A stretch of 64,000 nt of DNA from Amaurobius ferox (GCA_951213105.1 OX578137.1:81985410-82049409), one strand, 5' to 3'. Shown: positions 23,454 through 35,560, counted from the stretch's first letter. A program made the numbers and translations. The notes: generated by a model not told the origin, from the sequence alone.

Positions 23454-24185
23454 CACGATCTGATCTAAACTATCCGGACACCTGTATTATTTGTTTCTCC
23501 TTCAGTAAAGTCACAAGTTAGTATGAAATAGGACCTCCTTTTGTTGCAATGGAGGCTGTCACTCTATCAGGGAGACAATTCACTAGTTTCTCGAATGTTG
23601 CAGCAGAAATTGCACGCCATTCTTTAAAAAGAATACTCATCAACTCTGCCGCGAATGTGGGGCGATTTGACCTAGCTCGCAGTTGACGTTCCAATTCATC
23701 CCATAGATGTTCTATGGGATTGGGGTCTGGGCTCTGAGCAGGCCAGTTCCTCAACATCTATGTCAGCAAACCAGTAAAGCACAGCCAGTGCTATGTGTAC
23801 AGCAGCACGATCTTGCTGAAACAAGAACTTCAAACTGTTGCCACAATGCAAGCAACCTAAAATTGTCCAAAAGGTTTAGATATCCTTCCGTCTTTAAAGT
23901 TCCCTTCCCAGAAATAAGAGGGTTAAGTCCAAACTATGAAAAAGAGCCCCAAACCATCAAGCTTCCACGACCAAACTTAACTTGCGGTACAATACAGTCA
24001 CGTAAAAGGCTTTCACCTGGCATTCTCCACACCTAGACTCTACCATCGGATTGCCAGAGAGTGTACCGTGATTCGTCGCTCCATAACACTTGACGCCATT
24101 GCTGAAGGCTCCAATTTTTGCGCGTTTTGCACCACTGTAAGCGAAGCTTGGCATTGGTTGCAAAACATAACATTGGTTGCAAAAC
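23454..24185 (-). mobile_element. Truncated Tc1-like element
   Basis: The left end near 23454 reads CACGATCTGATC followed by 'AACTATCCGGACACC', a typical Tc1-type terminus, next to TA. The other end is missing: homology to Tc1 stops at about 24180, where the right arm of the surrounding inverted repeat begins. A short tandem 'CATTGGTTGCAAAAC' sits at the junction. Confidence 0.75.
23518..24180 (-). pseudogene. Tc1-like transposase, C-terminal two thirds, broken
   Basis: On the minus strand the order is 'LRLQWCKTRKNW', 'VLWSDESRYTLW' (first catalytic D in SDES), '[12 protein letters not shown]', 'QQDRAAVH' (second D) and 'NWPAQSPDPNPIEHLWDEL' (catalytic E). These are the hallmark blocks of DDE Tc1 transposases. 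In-frame stops follow 'DGRV' and 'GSFS', and a frameshift lies between the QQD block and the final 80 codons (23757-23518). The N-terminal helix-turn-helix DNA-binding part is absent. A functional protein would be about 340 residues; this is a fossil. Confidence 0.88.
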
Positions 24186-24349
24186 GTTGTTTTATGATAC
24201 AGAGTGATCAAATATATGTTTCTCCTTTTTCAATATCTTGGTGGGCCCCTAAATGCACAAGTCACCGAAACTTCACTCGAAAGTGTGCGTTTAAGCATGT
24301 TCTTCACATCGCCTTTTGATACTTTTCGATATTTTTGACCATATAGTGT

Positions 24350-25342
24350 ACATAATAAGGTCAACTTAAAGCCTTAATTATGCGCAATATCTTGCTCCAC
24401 CGAAGTATATAAAAGGGAATGGCGAGAAATATGCATGGGGATATAATACTTTGTGTAATAAGCTACTTTTAATAATTTTATTTTTGCATTGAAAAAATGT
24501 ATTGTATAAAAATGGCTGACAAATGATGCAGTACGTCTTTTCGTAAACATATTTTTTATAGTCTGCGTATACATGTTATATGCAAATCGCATATATTTAA
24601 ATTCTAAATAATGTTCGACAACTTTGTAAGTGGAAATGTTTGTCTGATTTCTCTCGTTTTCGTCGCTGTTTTTGTAGCCCTAAAACACTTCAATCAAAAG
24701 TTAAAGGAGTGCATGAGGACTTATAAGGGAACCCTGTATAAGACTGCAATTGTGATGTGTTAACTCTATTCATATATGCCTAATTCGTATTTCAATACAA
24801 TACCTAAAATTTAAATTGCGTTTTGCTGCAGGGACATAAATAGCATCATTCTTTGATACGTGTTTCATAAAAGATATTCAATTCTGGTGAATTCTAATAA
24901 ATATTTATTAGGGTACAATGTGAAAAAATGCATACAATATTGATTTTTAACCAGAATTATTATTCTTTCTTCTTTGCATTGAACAGATAAAAGCTATTGA
25001 CATAAATGCAGCTAAAAAATTATGAATAGAAATGAGTTTGCTTTTGTATCCTGTACATAAAGAACGTTTTCCGTAAAATGTGGTCAATATTATTGATATT
25101 TTGTTACATTTTGTTTGAGGGGATTTTTTAACATAAATTATTCAAAAATACCTTTGTAGTGAAATTCTAAAAGTGTTAAACATTTTCAATTCCTTATTTC
25201 TTAAATATAAAGCCTGAATATATTTGCCGTTTTTTGCCCATATTTCACCAAAGTCATGGATATAAATGAATAACCAAAGAACTTTTGAATTTTACGTGCA
25301 TATAATCACGATTAAATCATTATGTAAATAAAGTATGTGTGA

Positions 25343-25344
<2 letters not shown>
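24350..25344. other. AT-rich DNA without recognised gene
   Basis: No open frame with a recognisable domain. Nothing clear on either strand. Confidence 0.5.

Positions 25345-25379
<35 letters not shown>
25345..25379 (+). repeat. AT microsatellite
   Basis: An (AT)n tract of about 35 bp; it explains the Tyr-Ile-rich frames on both strands. Confidence 0.95.
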
Positions 25380-25384
<5 letters not shown>

Positions 25385-25850
25385 TACGTGACAGTGAAAT
25401 GAGACACCAAGAAGGAATGGACAGAAAAATAAAAGTATGCAAATTGCAGGGTAAACGCAGCTCACCGAGTTATGTAAACGATACGAAATGCTCAGATGTC
25501 CCGTGCTCGTTGAGTGAGATATAAGGGAAGGAACCTGTGGAATCGGCAATAGTCACGTCGCTGTGCCTGCCAGGGAAATCAATTTGCATTTCTTTGTTTC
25601 AGAGGTAACGCTACAGAGGCCAGTGGGGCTGATTCCCCTTCAGTGGGGACCATTATTTTGATCAGTGGTGTGGCATAGTGAACTTCGTCAAAGAACAAAA
25701 ACGTGGGGTGCGCAGAAGGCGATGCGCAGAAGACGATACGCAAAGAATATAAGATAGTGTGTGATAATGGAATGAGTATCGTCCGGCTGTGCGACAAATC
25801 CCTTTACGCTCTTTGTTGGCAAAGGGCACGATCTGGGTCGTAGAATTAAC
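25380..25850. other. GC-richer unassigned segment
   Basis: A compositional island that starts just after the AT tract, with two direct copies of 'GCGCAGAAGRCGATRCGCA' (about 25710-25743). Frames of 60-85 codons on either strand have no recognised domain. An old transposon body or LTR is possible, but ends were not found. Confidence 0.35.
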
Positions 25851-27660
25851 ATTCCCTCAAATGAATGAAATTATATATTTTTAACATGTAAATATTAAAT
25901 GTTTGTGATTTTAATCAAGAAGTTTGTCTTCTGAATCCGGTACAGTGGGATTAGTTCCTAATCTATCCCTAATGAGAGAAATGGATTTTTTCTGCGATTA
26001 TTTCAATGGCCGGCATTTAATAATGGCTTTGCGCGCTCTTCAAGATTTTCTTCATAAGGACTCCTGTACTCCTTGGTTTAACACACGTTTTACTTGCTTT
26101 TTTATGGGTATCTATATGCCGACGAATTGATGTATAAACCTGCACACGAACTAATGTAACATGAACACGAATTAATGTAACTTGCATGCACAAGAATATA
26201 ATGTATAGTCCTATCAAAATGCTCTTCATCAACAACATAGCACAATTGCATTTCAGAAAAAATATTACCGTGTACAAGCATTGCAAGTGTCACATTCCCT
26301 GGTGATACATACGACTTCATGACATTGTTTTTGCCTTCTATATACACCTTGTGTTCGTTCGTGATGTGGATCACTGCCAATCTGATAGTGGTCTAGAATT
26401 GTGTAATTGATATTTTTCTTCTAATTAGATTTGTTTCCGAGTTCGTTCTCCTAACTTTTTAATTTATCCTCTAGGGTTCTCTGCACTCTTGTTTATTCTA
26501 TCAGGCATGGTCACTTTGCTATAGATTAACCAAACGTTTACACTCATAGACTTTTCCGTAGAATGTTATCTATGAAAACCTTGTTTATAAGAGTAGTATT
26601 GACTTTGATCTTGTTCAATCAATCTTGTTGAATTTTAATAAGTTGGATGTACTCAATTGCATTTTATATTCATACATATATATATATAAATTTAGGTCTA
26701 CAAATAAAATCCTTTAAACGACATAAGACATACATAGATGTTTACAAAATTCTGTTCTTAAAACTAAAAACCAAAATGCTTATCCGGAGAACTCAAGATA
26801 AGTTATCTTGGAGAGAAGAATCTAACAAATCGGAATTATAAATGTTTCCATATCCCCATGGAGATAAGTTACACAAGTTATTGAATTTCGAAGCTCACAA
26901 AAGGAAATGGATGATTTAAGTTTTGACAATATTCCATTTGTAAAATAGAGACTTTTTAAGATTTTCTGCCATTGATTTATTATATCAATGAAGGAAAAGT
27001 GCAAAAACGTAAAAAAATGTGAATTTAACTGGAAATATTCACGTGTATGTATTTAAGACACATTACATTTTATGACATTCACTGCGTTTCTGAATTATAA
27101 ATATAAATATGTTATGAATTTTAATATTTATGATAGTTTTTACAATGTAAAATATTCGCCCGGTTGAAACTGTATTTATAAATATGTGTAATATTCTGTG
27201 CATGAAAAATAAATTAATAATTTATTTTAAAATATTTTAACTATGCGTTAAAATGTTAATTCAAACTATTTAGATTCGATTTTAAATATGCATTAAAGTT
27301 GTTGATTCTAACTATTTTGATTCGATTTTAAAATACTTAAAATTTTTCAACAGGTTTGAACTTAAAGGCAAGTATTTTAATTTTAATAAAATATTTGCCC
27401 CCAAAATAACAACTTGTATAAAATTACTTGTATAAAATTAATATATTTATATTGATTTATATATTTCTATAAATATATGGTAACTTATAGATTTCAGCAA
27501 AATATATATTTTAATATAAGAATTGATTATTATTGATATATGGTAACTTATATATTTCAGTAAAATATATATTTTAATATAAGAATTGATTATTATTGGT
27601 GACAATAAACTTTGTTATCGATGTCTATTGCTAAAATATAACTAAACTTTATTGAGGCAA
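25851..27660. other. AT-rich DNA without recognised gene
   Basis: Frames of 60-92 codons overlap on both strands without a domain match. A diverged direct repeat occurs at 27487-27600 ('GGTAACTTATAKATTTCAG' then 'ATAAGAATTGATTATTATTG', twice, about 57 bp apart). Confidence 0.5.
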
Positions 27661-27664
27661 CTAC

Positions 27665-28334
27665 TTCTCATGATCGATTATAGGTAGAGTCCAGATTGTG
27701 GCCGATATGGATTCAGCATAAAATTTCAAAGAGGCAAAAAGCATTCATTAGAGATTTCCACTTACTCTTCACAAAACTCCCTTTAAATACCTATTTTTAG
27801 GCTTAGAAATTTAGAGCTAGTTGTTCTATTTTACCTCATATTTATTCAGACCTATTATCTATTTTTAGAGCATAGATAATGATTTATATGGAATCAACAT
27901 TAAATTTTGGAAGGGGTAGGATAACAAACTAATGATTTCTACTTATGGTTCTCGATATGTCACTTTCAATTCAAAAATGTCAATTTGTCTTACTAAATAT
28001 ATTTATCAGGATCGGCTAGAGAAGTGCTTAGATGGCAACTGTTATGAACTCACAATACAACTTTTGAAAGCATGGTGGATTTATTCAAATTTTCACTTCA
28101 GGTTTTTCAAACATCCTATTTACAAACTTTACTTGAAACATATATTACTCAGGATTGGCTATAGATAGAGCTTGGATGATGATTAATTTGGATTTAGAAT
28201 CAATCCTCAGAAGGGAAGGGGGTTTACTAAGAATTCCACTTCAAATATTTTCTTAATTCTTGTTAAAACAATAAAAAAATTTCAATTTTCCTTGAGATAT
28301 CAATTTCATAATCGGCTATAGATAGAGCCTAGAT
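27665..28334 (+). repeat. Degenerate tandem array of about 150-bp units, first part
   Basis: The landmark 'GATCGGCTATAGATAGAG' with variants recurs at about 27672, 27868, 28010, 28153 and 28311. Each is followed by 'GATATGGATTCAGCAT' and 'TTCYACTT' type words. Spacing is 142-196 bp. The frame at 27932-28168 lies within the array and is not a gene. The array continues after the insertion at 28335-30286. Confidence 0.75.
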
Positions 28335-30286
28335 CAGGCATGTCAATGATGCGGCCCTTAGGTGTTTAGATGTCGTTACCGACCTTAATTAGTAATACTC
28401 AAATGTCATTTTTAGTTGTGTATACATTAGACACATAGGTGAATGTCGCAGCGGTTTTCCGCCAGACACGGCCGACCCAGAAAGTCTAACTTTCTCGCAA
28501 TTTCATACCCAGAATTCCCCGATTTCATACCCCGAAACACACCTCCCGTCAGTAGATGAAACCCAACTGATGACCTGCGAAACAAACCCAAACAAATCCA
28601 AAATAAACAGATTAAACCCATACCTTGAAGGTCTCACCAGCAGCTGAAAACGCTTTAAACAATTTCAAGAACACGATAAACTCCTAAATAAATACTCAAA
28701 TTTAAGTTAAATTTCTATTCATTAAAACTGAAGTTATATGGAGTCACAATTACAAACAGCTGAATCTATCTCAGCTCCCACACCACTGGACCACACTTCA
28801 CTAAATATCATCGGCTTTCAGCCGAAAATAAATATTCATTTCTATATATCATTAAGCAACCGTATAAGTTATAAATATCAAATATTCTATTATTAAATTA
28901 ATATGGTATGGTCAAAAGGGAGGCAGCACACTCGAGGATAGCTTATAGTATTTTAAATATTTTCTATATCAATTCAAATTTAATGATACTTTAGAGGATT
29001 AATTTAATTTAATAATTAGCTTAGATGATCCTGAGAAGTCTTGAGAAACGGTCCGATGACACTAGGAGAAACGAAGGCACCTCTGCCTCCATTTACCGAA
29101 AAGGACGCTAACCTCCATATCTGGAAGGACACACGGATAGTTATCGTCGAACATCCACCAAACGAACCCTCGGGGAGAATCTTTCTTCGACCAAAAAGTA
29201 AGGCGGCAAGCACACAGCAGGCAGAGTACAATCAGCGGCCCGCCCAGGGCCCTGGGTTCATCAAGGACTCTAACAGGAAACGGTCTTCAGGCATCCCGGA
29301 CGGTCAACGGCGGCAAGCAGGGACGTCGAGGCTCGGCATCAGCAAAGGTCCGGTCCAGGCTAAGCTCTCCGACCCAAAGCTACGGTAACCCAACATTGGG
29401 ATTGAGCCCCGAGCCGAACGTGGGTTCAATAGATGTTTTGGAGGGAGAGTGCGCACCCAAATCACAATTCACGCCTCTTTTAAGCATTCCGGGCGGATTA
29501 AGAGCCCGACCAATTGAAAATCACGAGAAGTTCACATCTTCACCTTTCCACCAATACAAATTCACTTGTATTCAAATTCTTCTCCAGGATCCAGCCCATC
29601 CAACGACAATTCAGCAAGGCAGGTGCATCTACACCGCGAAATCTTGTACGACGTTGCGTCACCCAAAAAACAGAAAAAAAAAATGAAGACTGCTGTCTCC
29701 GCCAGCAAAACCCTGGTGACCATGAACTAACGGTCGCTATTCCTCGAGTGTGTGAAAGAATATTATTTTATGAAAGGAAAATGGCTACAATTTCTGCTCA
29801 GAATGAAATACATTTAAAGATGATAAAATATATACACAACGATATGAGGGTTCCGGTCACAATTTAAATAAATATAAATATAGAAGTTTAAGAAATAATG
29901 TAATTTTACAATTTACACACAAGTGAGGAATTCCGTCACGACAGTGAAGATTACATTTACCTATTAAACACGCACTTATCTCTGTCGCAAGTACATATTC
30001 CTTTCCAATTCATTAAGCCTATAATAATAAAGAGGTATTACTGCTTTGAAAGTTTGTAGTAAGAATTTCGCCCTGCGGTTGTTTTTTCTATGTAGTAGAC
30101 TCAGTGCACTAATGCCAATATAATATATTTTTTAAATGCCGTATGGGCATTCATGCACGAGCAGTGCTGTTATTACGCTCGTAGTACTGTAGCGTTCATA
30201 TTCGTGTGAACAACTGTTTACAACAATGAAAATTAATAAATCTTAATAAAATTAATAACTTTACAATATTGAATTTGACACCCCTA
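28335..30286. mobile_element. hAT-type non-autonomous transposon
   Basis: The left end is CAGGCATGTCAATGATGCGGC and the complement of the right end begins TAGGGGTGTCAAATTC, close to the common hAT terminus CAGGGGTGTCAA. The flanking 8-mers GCCTAGAT (28327-28334) and GACTAGAT (30287-30294) differ at one base, as expected for the 8-bp duplication of hAT elements. Without the inner 1.5-kb insertion and its 5-bp duplication the element is about 447 bp, too short for a transposase, so it depended on a transposase supplied elsewhere. Confidence 0.82.
28444..29943. mobile_element. Solo-LTR-like insertion inside the hAT element
   Basis: It starts TGTCGCAGCGG and ends CCGTCACGACA, so the TG...CA ends form a short inverted repeat. 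It is flanked by a perfect 5-bp duplication GTGAA (28439-28443 and 29944-29948), the size usual for many LTR retrotransposons. The length of 1500 bp is large for a solo LTR. I found no internal pair of LTRs and no gag or pol motif. The GC-rich middle (29040-29700) holds open frames of 115 codons (29041-29388) and 96 codons (29396-29686) with no recognised domain. Alternatives are a short non-autonomous LTR element or an unusual coding LTR. Confidence 0.7.
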
Positions 30287-30840
30287 GACTAGATGATGAC
30301 CGAAAGGCTAGATTTAGCCTCAAGTTTTAGGAGATTGAGGATTCACTAAGGATATGAACTTCCAATTAAAATGTTCTTTTGAAATATATTTTGTGTTAGA
30401 ATTGGCTATAATAGAACTTATTATAATGTTTGATATGGTTTCAGCATTAAATTATCGTGTTTAACTATGGCGGATTTTATAACAACTAAGACTTCCGGCT
30501 CTAGAGATGCTCATTCTGACATTTCATTTGCAACATCTAAGAATTAGCTATGGATCGGGCTTGCATAAAGATTGATTTGGATTCCGCATATAATTTCAGA
30601 GGGGTAGAATTGTTCTCTCAGGTTTTCCACTTCCAGTGTTGGAGATATCACTTTCAATTCAGAAATATGCACTTGCCTTGGAGCAAGTATTCTTCAGGAT
30701 CGGCTCTGAAAAGAGTTTAGATGATAACTGATATGAATTCAGTATCTAATTTTAAAGCATGTTACAGAGTTCACAAAATATTTCCACTTCGTGTTCTAGA
30801 GATTTTACTTCCAGTTCTTCTGAAAATTCGAAAGAGAGAA
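30287..30840 (+). repeat. Degenerate tandem array, continuation
   Basis: Units resume at once after the hAT element, with landmarks at about 30402, 30534 and 30698 ('GATCGGCTCTGAAAAGAG'). Together with 27665-28334 this forms one array of eight or more units split by the insertion. Confidence 0.75.
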
Positions 30841-31340
30841 CGTAATGAATGTGCAAAAGAGAGAAACAATCATTAATCCTTAATATATCCGTCAAAAATA
30901 AAAAGTGCACCATATAAAAGAATACACCAGAGTACATTTATCAACATATGAAGACTCCTTCATGAATTTATTATTGTATGAGTATATACCTTAGATATTG
31001 GTCAGAAATAATATGTAGTATTAGTTCTATGTATTATTTCTTTATATTTTTTTAGTAAGAAAATACTAAGAAAACTACTTACTTCTATAGATAATAAACC
31101 TTGCACTTTCGAAATAACATACATTCTTGAGTTGTGAGAGACGAAATAATTCTAGTGTATTTAAGAGTTTTAAATAGAACATAAGTGGACGCACTAATTT
31201 TAATGGAAACGGAGGAAAATCAAATTTATTCGCGAATGAACAGTAATTGAAACCGATATGGGTTTTCAAAAAGAAAAAATTCCTTAAATAAAAGCATCTA
31301 ATTTGATGTTGCAAATGATTTTCCCAGAAGGCTTCGCTGG
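30841..31340. other. AT-rich DNA without recognised gene
   Basis: The minus-strand frame at 31075-31356 (93 codons) has no recognisable domain. Nothing else noted. Confidence 0.45.
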
Positions 31341-33165
31341 CCGTAGAAATAGGCACAGCGGGTCGCCAGTGGAATCACCTGATTCATAAGGTCAGAAATT
31401 GGATTTCGAGGATTGTCTGGAAGGGCACAGAATTCCTGAATTCAAATCGAATGTTTTAGAGGTCATTGATGTATTCGTATACGCGTCATGTGTATGGATG
31501 TTAGTGCGCATGGGTATTAGTGTGTTTATCCGTGAGTCTTTGGAAGCGATAACTAACGAGTAAATGGAGTTTCGAATGCCATCTCAGCACTATTACTACA
31601 ATGAATGAATACTAGAACCCTAGAAATACAATAGAACGTTCCCCCAATTTCCGATTGAATTTTTGAAAAATCATAGAAATTAGGTTAGGCAATAATATTA
31701 AATAAATTCTCATTTTATATACTAATATTTATTATAAAACAACTGATACATACTGTGAGACCAGGCGCCAATTATGCAGTATGGTGTTTACGTAGAAACA
31801 AAGCGCAGACTTTTACGCACCGTTTTATGAGAGTCTAGGCCCGGAAGGTCATGATCCCAATAAATTCATTTCGCACAAATTGAAGGTGTGGTTAGAGCAG
31901 AGATCTCCTAGGACCAAGACTTAAACCAAACTTCATTGGAGACTTAAGGAACCAATGATACAAAGATGCGACATCGCAATGGAATTTGAATGTGTAGTGT
32001 TTAAGTTAATGATTTTGCTGAGGAACTAGTGCAAAGAGGTAATGGTGGGTTATTGCTGAGTTCTTTCCCAATTATTCTCGCAGCGTGCTTTTCTCTACCA
32101 CCAGGCATACTTTAGAAAGATAGCTTTAAATTATTGCGCGTTTTCAACTAAAGTATAAGTTCAATTAAAAATTGTATATAATTTAAAAGTATTCATTACC
32201 GTCAAATATGCAACAATTGACAATAACATAGTCAATCTCTTATTGAAATCGTTTGACAAAATATTACCAACTTGGCGAATTTTTTAATATGGTGCCTAAT
32301 TGATGAAATGCCGTCAACTAGGCAAAAATGTCGAAAAATGTTTTGAAAATGACGTTTATTACATTAGCGAGCCTTGAGAAATATCTTAGGTTACGTGTAG
32401 TACTAAAAAAGGCGGATCTACTATCTACGGGGCCCCAAGCTACCACTTAGTCCGCTTATCGAAAATCTGGATGCGAGATTTAGGTGTTAGCCGGGATCGG
32501 CCTTGTTTTTAAGGATTCTGGTTCGCTCCAATTTGCAAAGCCGTGGGAATTTGCGTCCTAGTAAGATCTAACTTCAACCCTTTACATTCATAATTTCCGT
32601 TTTTGATATCTAAATGTAGAAATTTCAAAAAGCAAAAAATATTTTCAATTCTTACAATACTTTTTTACCAACAAAAACTCACTGTAACGCTTTAATTTTA
32701 TCAAAATTATACCTATATATATGACTTAAATTTTATTGCAATGTATGTATATACTTTAATTCAAAAACTATTTGGTAAAATTTCATAAAATTATGTAGAT
32801 ATATCACTTGTGGGTTACCCTGGTGTTGATTAGATTTTGATACGGTTTGGAAGAAAATAGTCTGCCGTTTTTTTCAAAATGGCAAAAATCGTCAAAATCT
32901 AGAATAAACGATTAATTCCATTACTCGTCCAACCGTTTTCGAGATATTTTAGTTTTTTCACATTTTTGCTACGGCGATTTTGAAAATGCGGCCCGTTACG
33001 AAATTAGAAAGAAAATTGAATTAAAAATGCAAATTCAATGTAATTTCAAATAATTATACGTAATTTTGAGTAATTAAACTCAATATTTAATGAAATATTA
33101 AATAAATAAACAGAAAATTTGAGTTTGTCGGGAAAGTATTGTGCTGCCCACATAAGATTTTATTT
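31340..33165 (+). repeat. 'GGAAAGTATT' family copy with an inserted repeat
   Basis: One end near 31400 resembles 18830. 'TAACTAACGAGTAAATGGAG' (about 31550) parallels the 'ACGAACGAATGGACAG' landmark, and the far end 'GGGAAAGTATTGTGCTGCCC' is at about 33131. Positions 32820-33165 are the reverse complement of about 41750-41990. Positions 31742-31960 are a different repeat that matches 35285-35560. Confidence 0.5.
31742..31960 (+). repeat. Interspersed repeat, copy 1
   Basis: Shares 'TACTGYGAGACCA', 'AAGCGCAG', 'GATCATG' and 'AGGTGTGGT' in order with 35285-35560. The class is unknown. Confidence 0.5.
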
Positions 33166-34070
33166 AAATCGTATAATTTTCGTTTCTTCAACTGGCAACA
33201 TAAAATTATTGTTGATGTCAAGATCCAGATCTCATACGAAAGACAATAATTTTGAATATTTTTTTCGATTATATAGAAATTATTATCCCAATACCATTGT
33301 ATTTATTTCTTCAATTTATAGTTTATATTATTCTCTTTTTGTAAACTTGTATTTCTACAATTTACAATAAACTTTGTATTACTTTATTTCAAACAATATT
33401 CTGTTGAATTTTAATAGAATTCATTAAGTTTGTATTATTTTAAATATTTACATGAATGAGATAATTTGATGGACCATTTTTAAACCAATTTCATCTCCCA
33501 CATTTTAAAATTCTAATTAAAAATGAAATTTTACAACATTACTTATACATACTCTCTGGCATATCTTACTTTTCTCCACTTGTATTTTTCAGGTGCAGGT
33601 TCGTTTAACGTGGATAAAAACTGGTGTTGAATAACATGAATGTAAAAACAAACCGGAGGAAGATTAATATCCGGTTGTGCAAGACATTTTCCTAAATCAG
33701 CATAATATGAAAAAAGTTGGAAAGTGGGTAAAATAAATAGTTTTTATGTGCAGGCTGGAATGTTGTTTTGCAGGTAAAGAATATTAATTCCGTTTCCAAA
33801 ACCCGGAAATTACTGTTTATTTTGTGTACTCTTATAGTTTTTATTGCCTTATTTTTCCTTTTTATTTTTACCTATTACTGTATATGCGAATGCAACAAAA
33901 ACCATGATTAACATGGAGTTTATGAAGGAGCCTTGATATGGTGGCAACTTTTTGTACATGTCCTAAACGAATCTATTAAATATGTATTTTTTCTTACACA
34001 CTTATTTCGCAATCTTACGAATTTTTAAAAAAATTGGAGTGACATCTATAAAACCACAAGTGGAAATTCT
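33166..34070. other. AT-rich DNA without recognised gene
   Basis: The frame at 33119-33370 (83 codons) is low complexity and partly lies in repeat sequence. No gene is supported. Confidence 0.45.
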
Positions 34071-34074
34071 TTGT

Positions 34075-34800
34075 AGACCCTTTTCCGTTCTGAAATTTGG
34101 CGCTGAATCCATATCATTCATCATCTAAATTGTATCTATGGACGAACCTGAAAAATAGACATTGCATGAAAAATGGACATGTTTTAATCGCCAGTGACAT
34201 CTTCAGAACCGGGGGTGTTAATACTTACTGATCAACCTCGCCCTTTGGAAATTGATGCTGAATCTATGTTAGCATAAGTCTGTCAGCATATGCTGAATCT
34301 ATGTCAGCAGTAGTCATCTCCTAAGCTGTATTTATAGACGATCCTGAAAAATAGACGTTGCAAGAAAAATGCAAATGTTGTAATTGCTTGTGACATCTTT
34401 TGAACTAGAAGAGTAGATACTTTCTGATCACTCTGAGCATTTTGGAAATCAATGCTCAATCCATATCGTTTATCTCCTAAGATGTATCTATATGCGATCC
34501 TGAAAAATAGACGTTGCCAAAAATGAAAATTTTTTAAACTCTTGCGACATCTTCTGAACTGGAAGGGTAAATACTTACTGATTAATCTTGGACTTTTTGA
34601 AATTGATACTGAATTGATATCTACTCAGCTGTATCTATATATTTCTGAGACATAAACGTGCAAGAAAAATGCAAATCCTTTAATCGCTTTAGTAATATGT
34701 TTAGAACCGGAAATGTAAATACTTACTGATCAAAACACCCCTATGAAAAGTGATGCTGAATCTTTACCAGTCATATTATAAACTCCTATTGAGAAATAGA
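34075..34800 (-). repeat. About 150-bp unit array, inverted relative to 27.7-30.8 kb
   Basis: The landmark 'GATCCTGAAAAATAGACGTT' with variants occurs at about 34141, 34337, 34493, 34644 and 34789. The unit words 'GCTGAATCCATATC' and 'CATCTAAATTGTATCTATGG' are reverse complements of the unit at 27672 onward. Periods are 196, 156, 151 and 145 bp. The longest contains an extra short duplication at 34255-34305. Confidence 0.8.
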
Positions 34801-34979
34801 TGTTTCAAGGAAACAAAATGTGAACAGCACATGGGTTTCAAAATCAAATCCATTTTTTCCCTTTATATGATAGGATAATTGATTTGAATTTCTTTTATCG
34901 TCTATTCAGAATGAAGCTAATTTGAAGTCGAAATTCCGATGGATTTTTGCCGTTAAAAATTAATTACTTTTAAATAAAT

Positions 34980-35225
34980 TCAATTTTCTGAAACATCTCA
35001 CCGGGGAGAGTGATTTTCGAGGATCTAAAGTACTTCCATACCGAATTTCGTCTATGTCTAAAGCTTAGATTTCCCATTACAGATGACACAATTACGCAAA
35101 CATCCAAGTACCCAAGGTGTTTGATTTTCAAGGCACCTGAAGGAGAACCCTTGCATCCCATGTCGAATAGTATTGAAGTTCCTTTAGTAAATGTTCCTTT
35201 AGCAATACGATAATTAAGCATTCCA
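34980..35225. other. Two-strand open segment of unknown nature
   Basis: Somewhat GC-richer than its flanks and open on both strands (plus 35010-35213, minus 34970-35221). No domain, start context or splice evidence supports a gene. Probably an old element piece. Confidence 0.3.
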
Positions 35226-35284
35226 TTTCACCGATGCTTGTAACATGCAAACAAACCTACATACATACATACATTTTCTTTTAT

Positions 35285-35560
35285 CATGTACTGCGAGACC
35301 AAAACGCATTTAGGCAGTGTTAATATATAAAGATTTGTGATATCTACCAAGCCAGACAAAAGCGCAGCCTGACTCGTAGGCACCAGTTTACGACAGCCAT
35401 GGCCCGGGCGATCATGAAGGCAATAAACAAATTCACTTAAAATACAGGTGTGGTCGCGACAGAACATCTATTGGAAGCCGAGGCTGAAACTATGCAGATT
35501 GGTTAAATAATTAATCAATAAGAAAGTATAGCTGCATCGTCTTGAGGAAAACCAAAGAAA
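35285..35560 (+). repeat. Interspersed repeat, copy 2
   Basis: Homologue of 31742-31960. The minus frame at 35228-35467 lies in it and is not considered a gene. Confidence 0.5.

Larger units (their letters stand above)
22696..24348. mobile_element. Composite element with long inverted repeats
   Basis: Outer ends are CACTATAAGATCAAAAGTATC at 22696 and, on the complement, CACTATATGGTCAAAAATATC at 24348, each next to TA. About 130 bp further in, the two arms again match as inverted copies (left about 22788-22925, right about 24160-24310). The shared words are 'GATGTGAAGAA', 'CGGTGACTTG' and 'ATATTTGATC'. The left arm has about 60 extra bases. The interior holds a different Tc1 fragment. Two readings are possible: a foldback element that captured a Tc1, or two related Tc1 ends flanking a third. 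Confidence 0.75.

Noticed and set aside
23957..24211. 84-codon minus-strand frame as a protein
   Set aside because: It is a shifted frame over the Tc1 transposase fossil, whose recognisable motifs lie in another frame.
29041..29867. GC-rich frames as host exons
   Set aside because: They lie within an insertion bounded by a 5-bp target duplication and show no domain or splice evidence.
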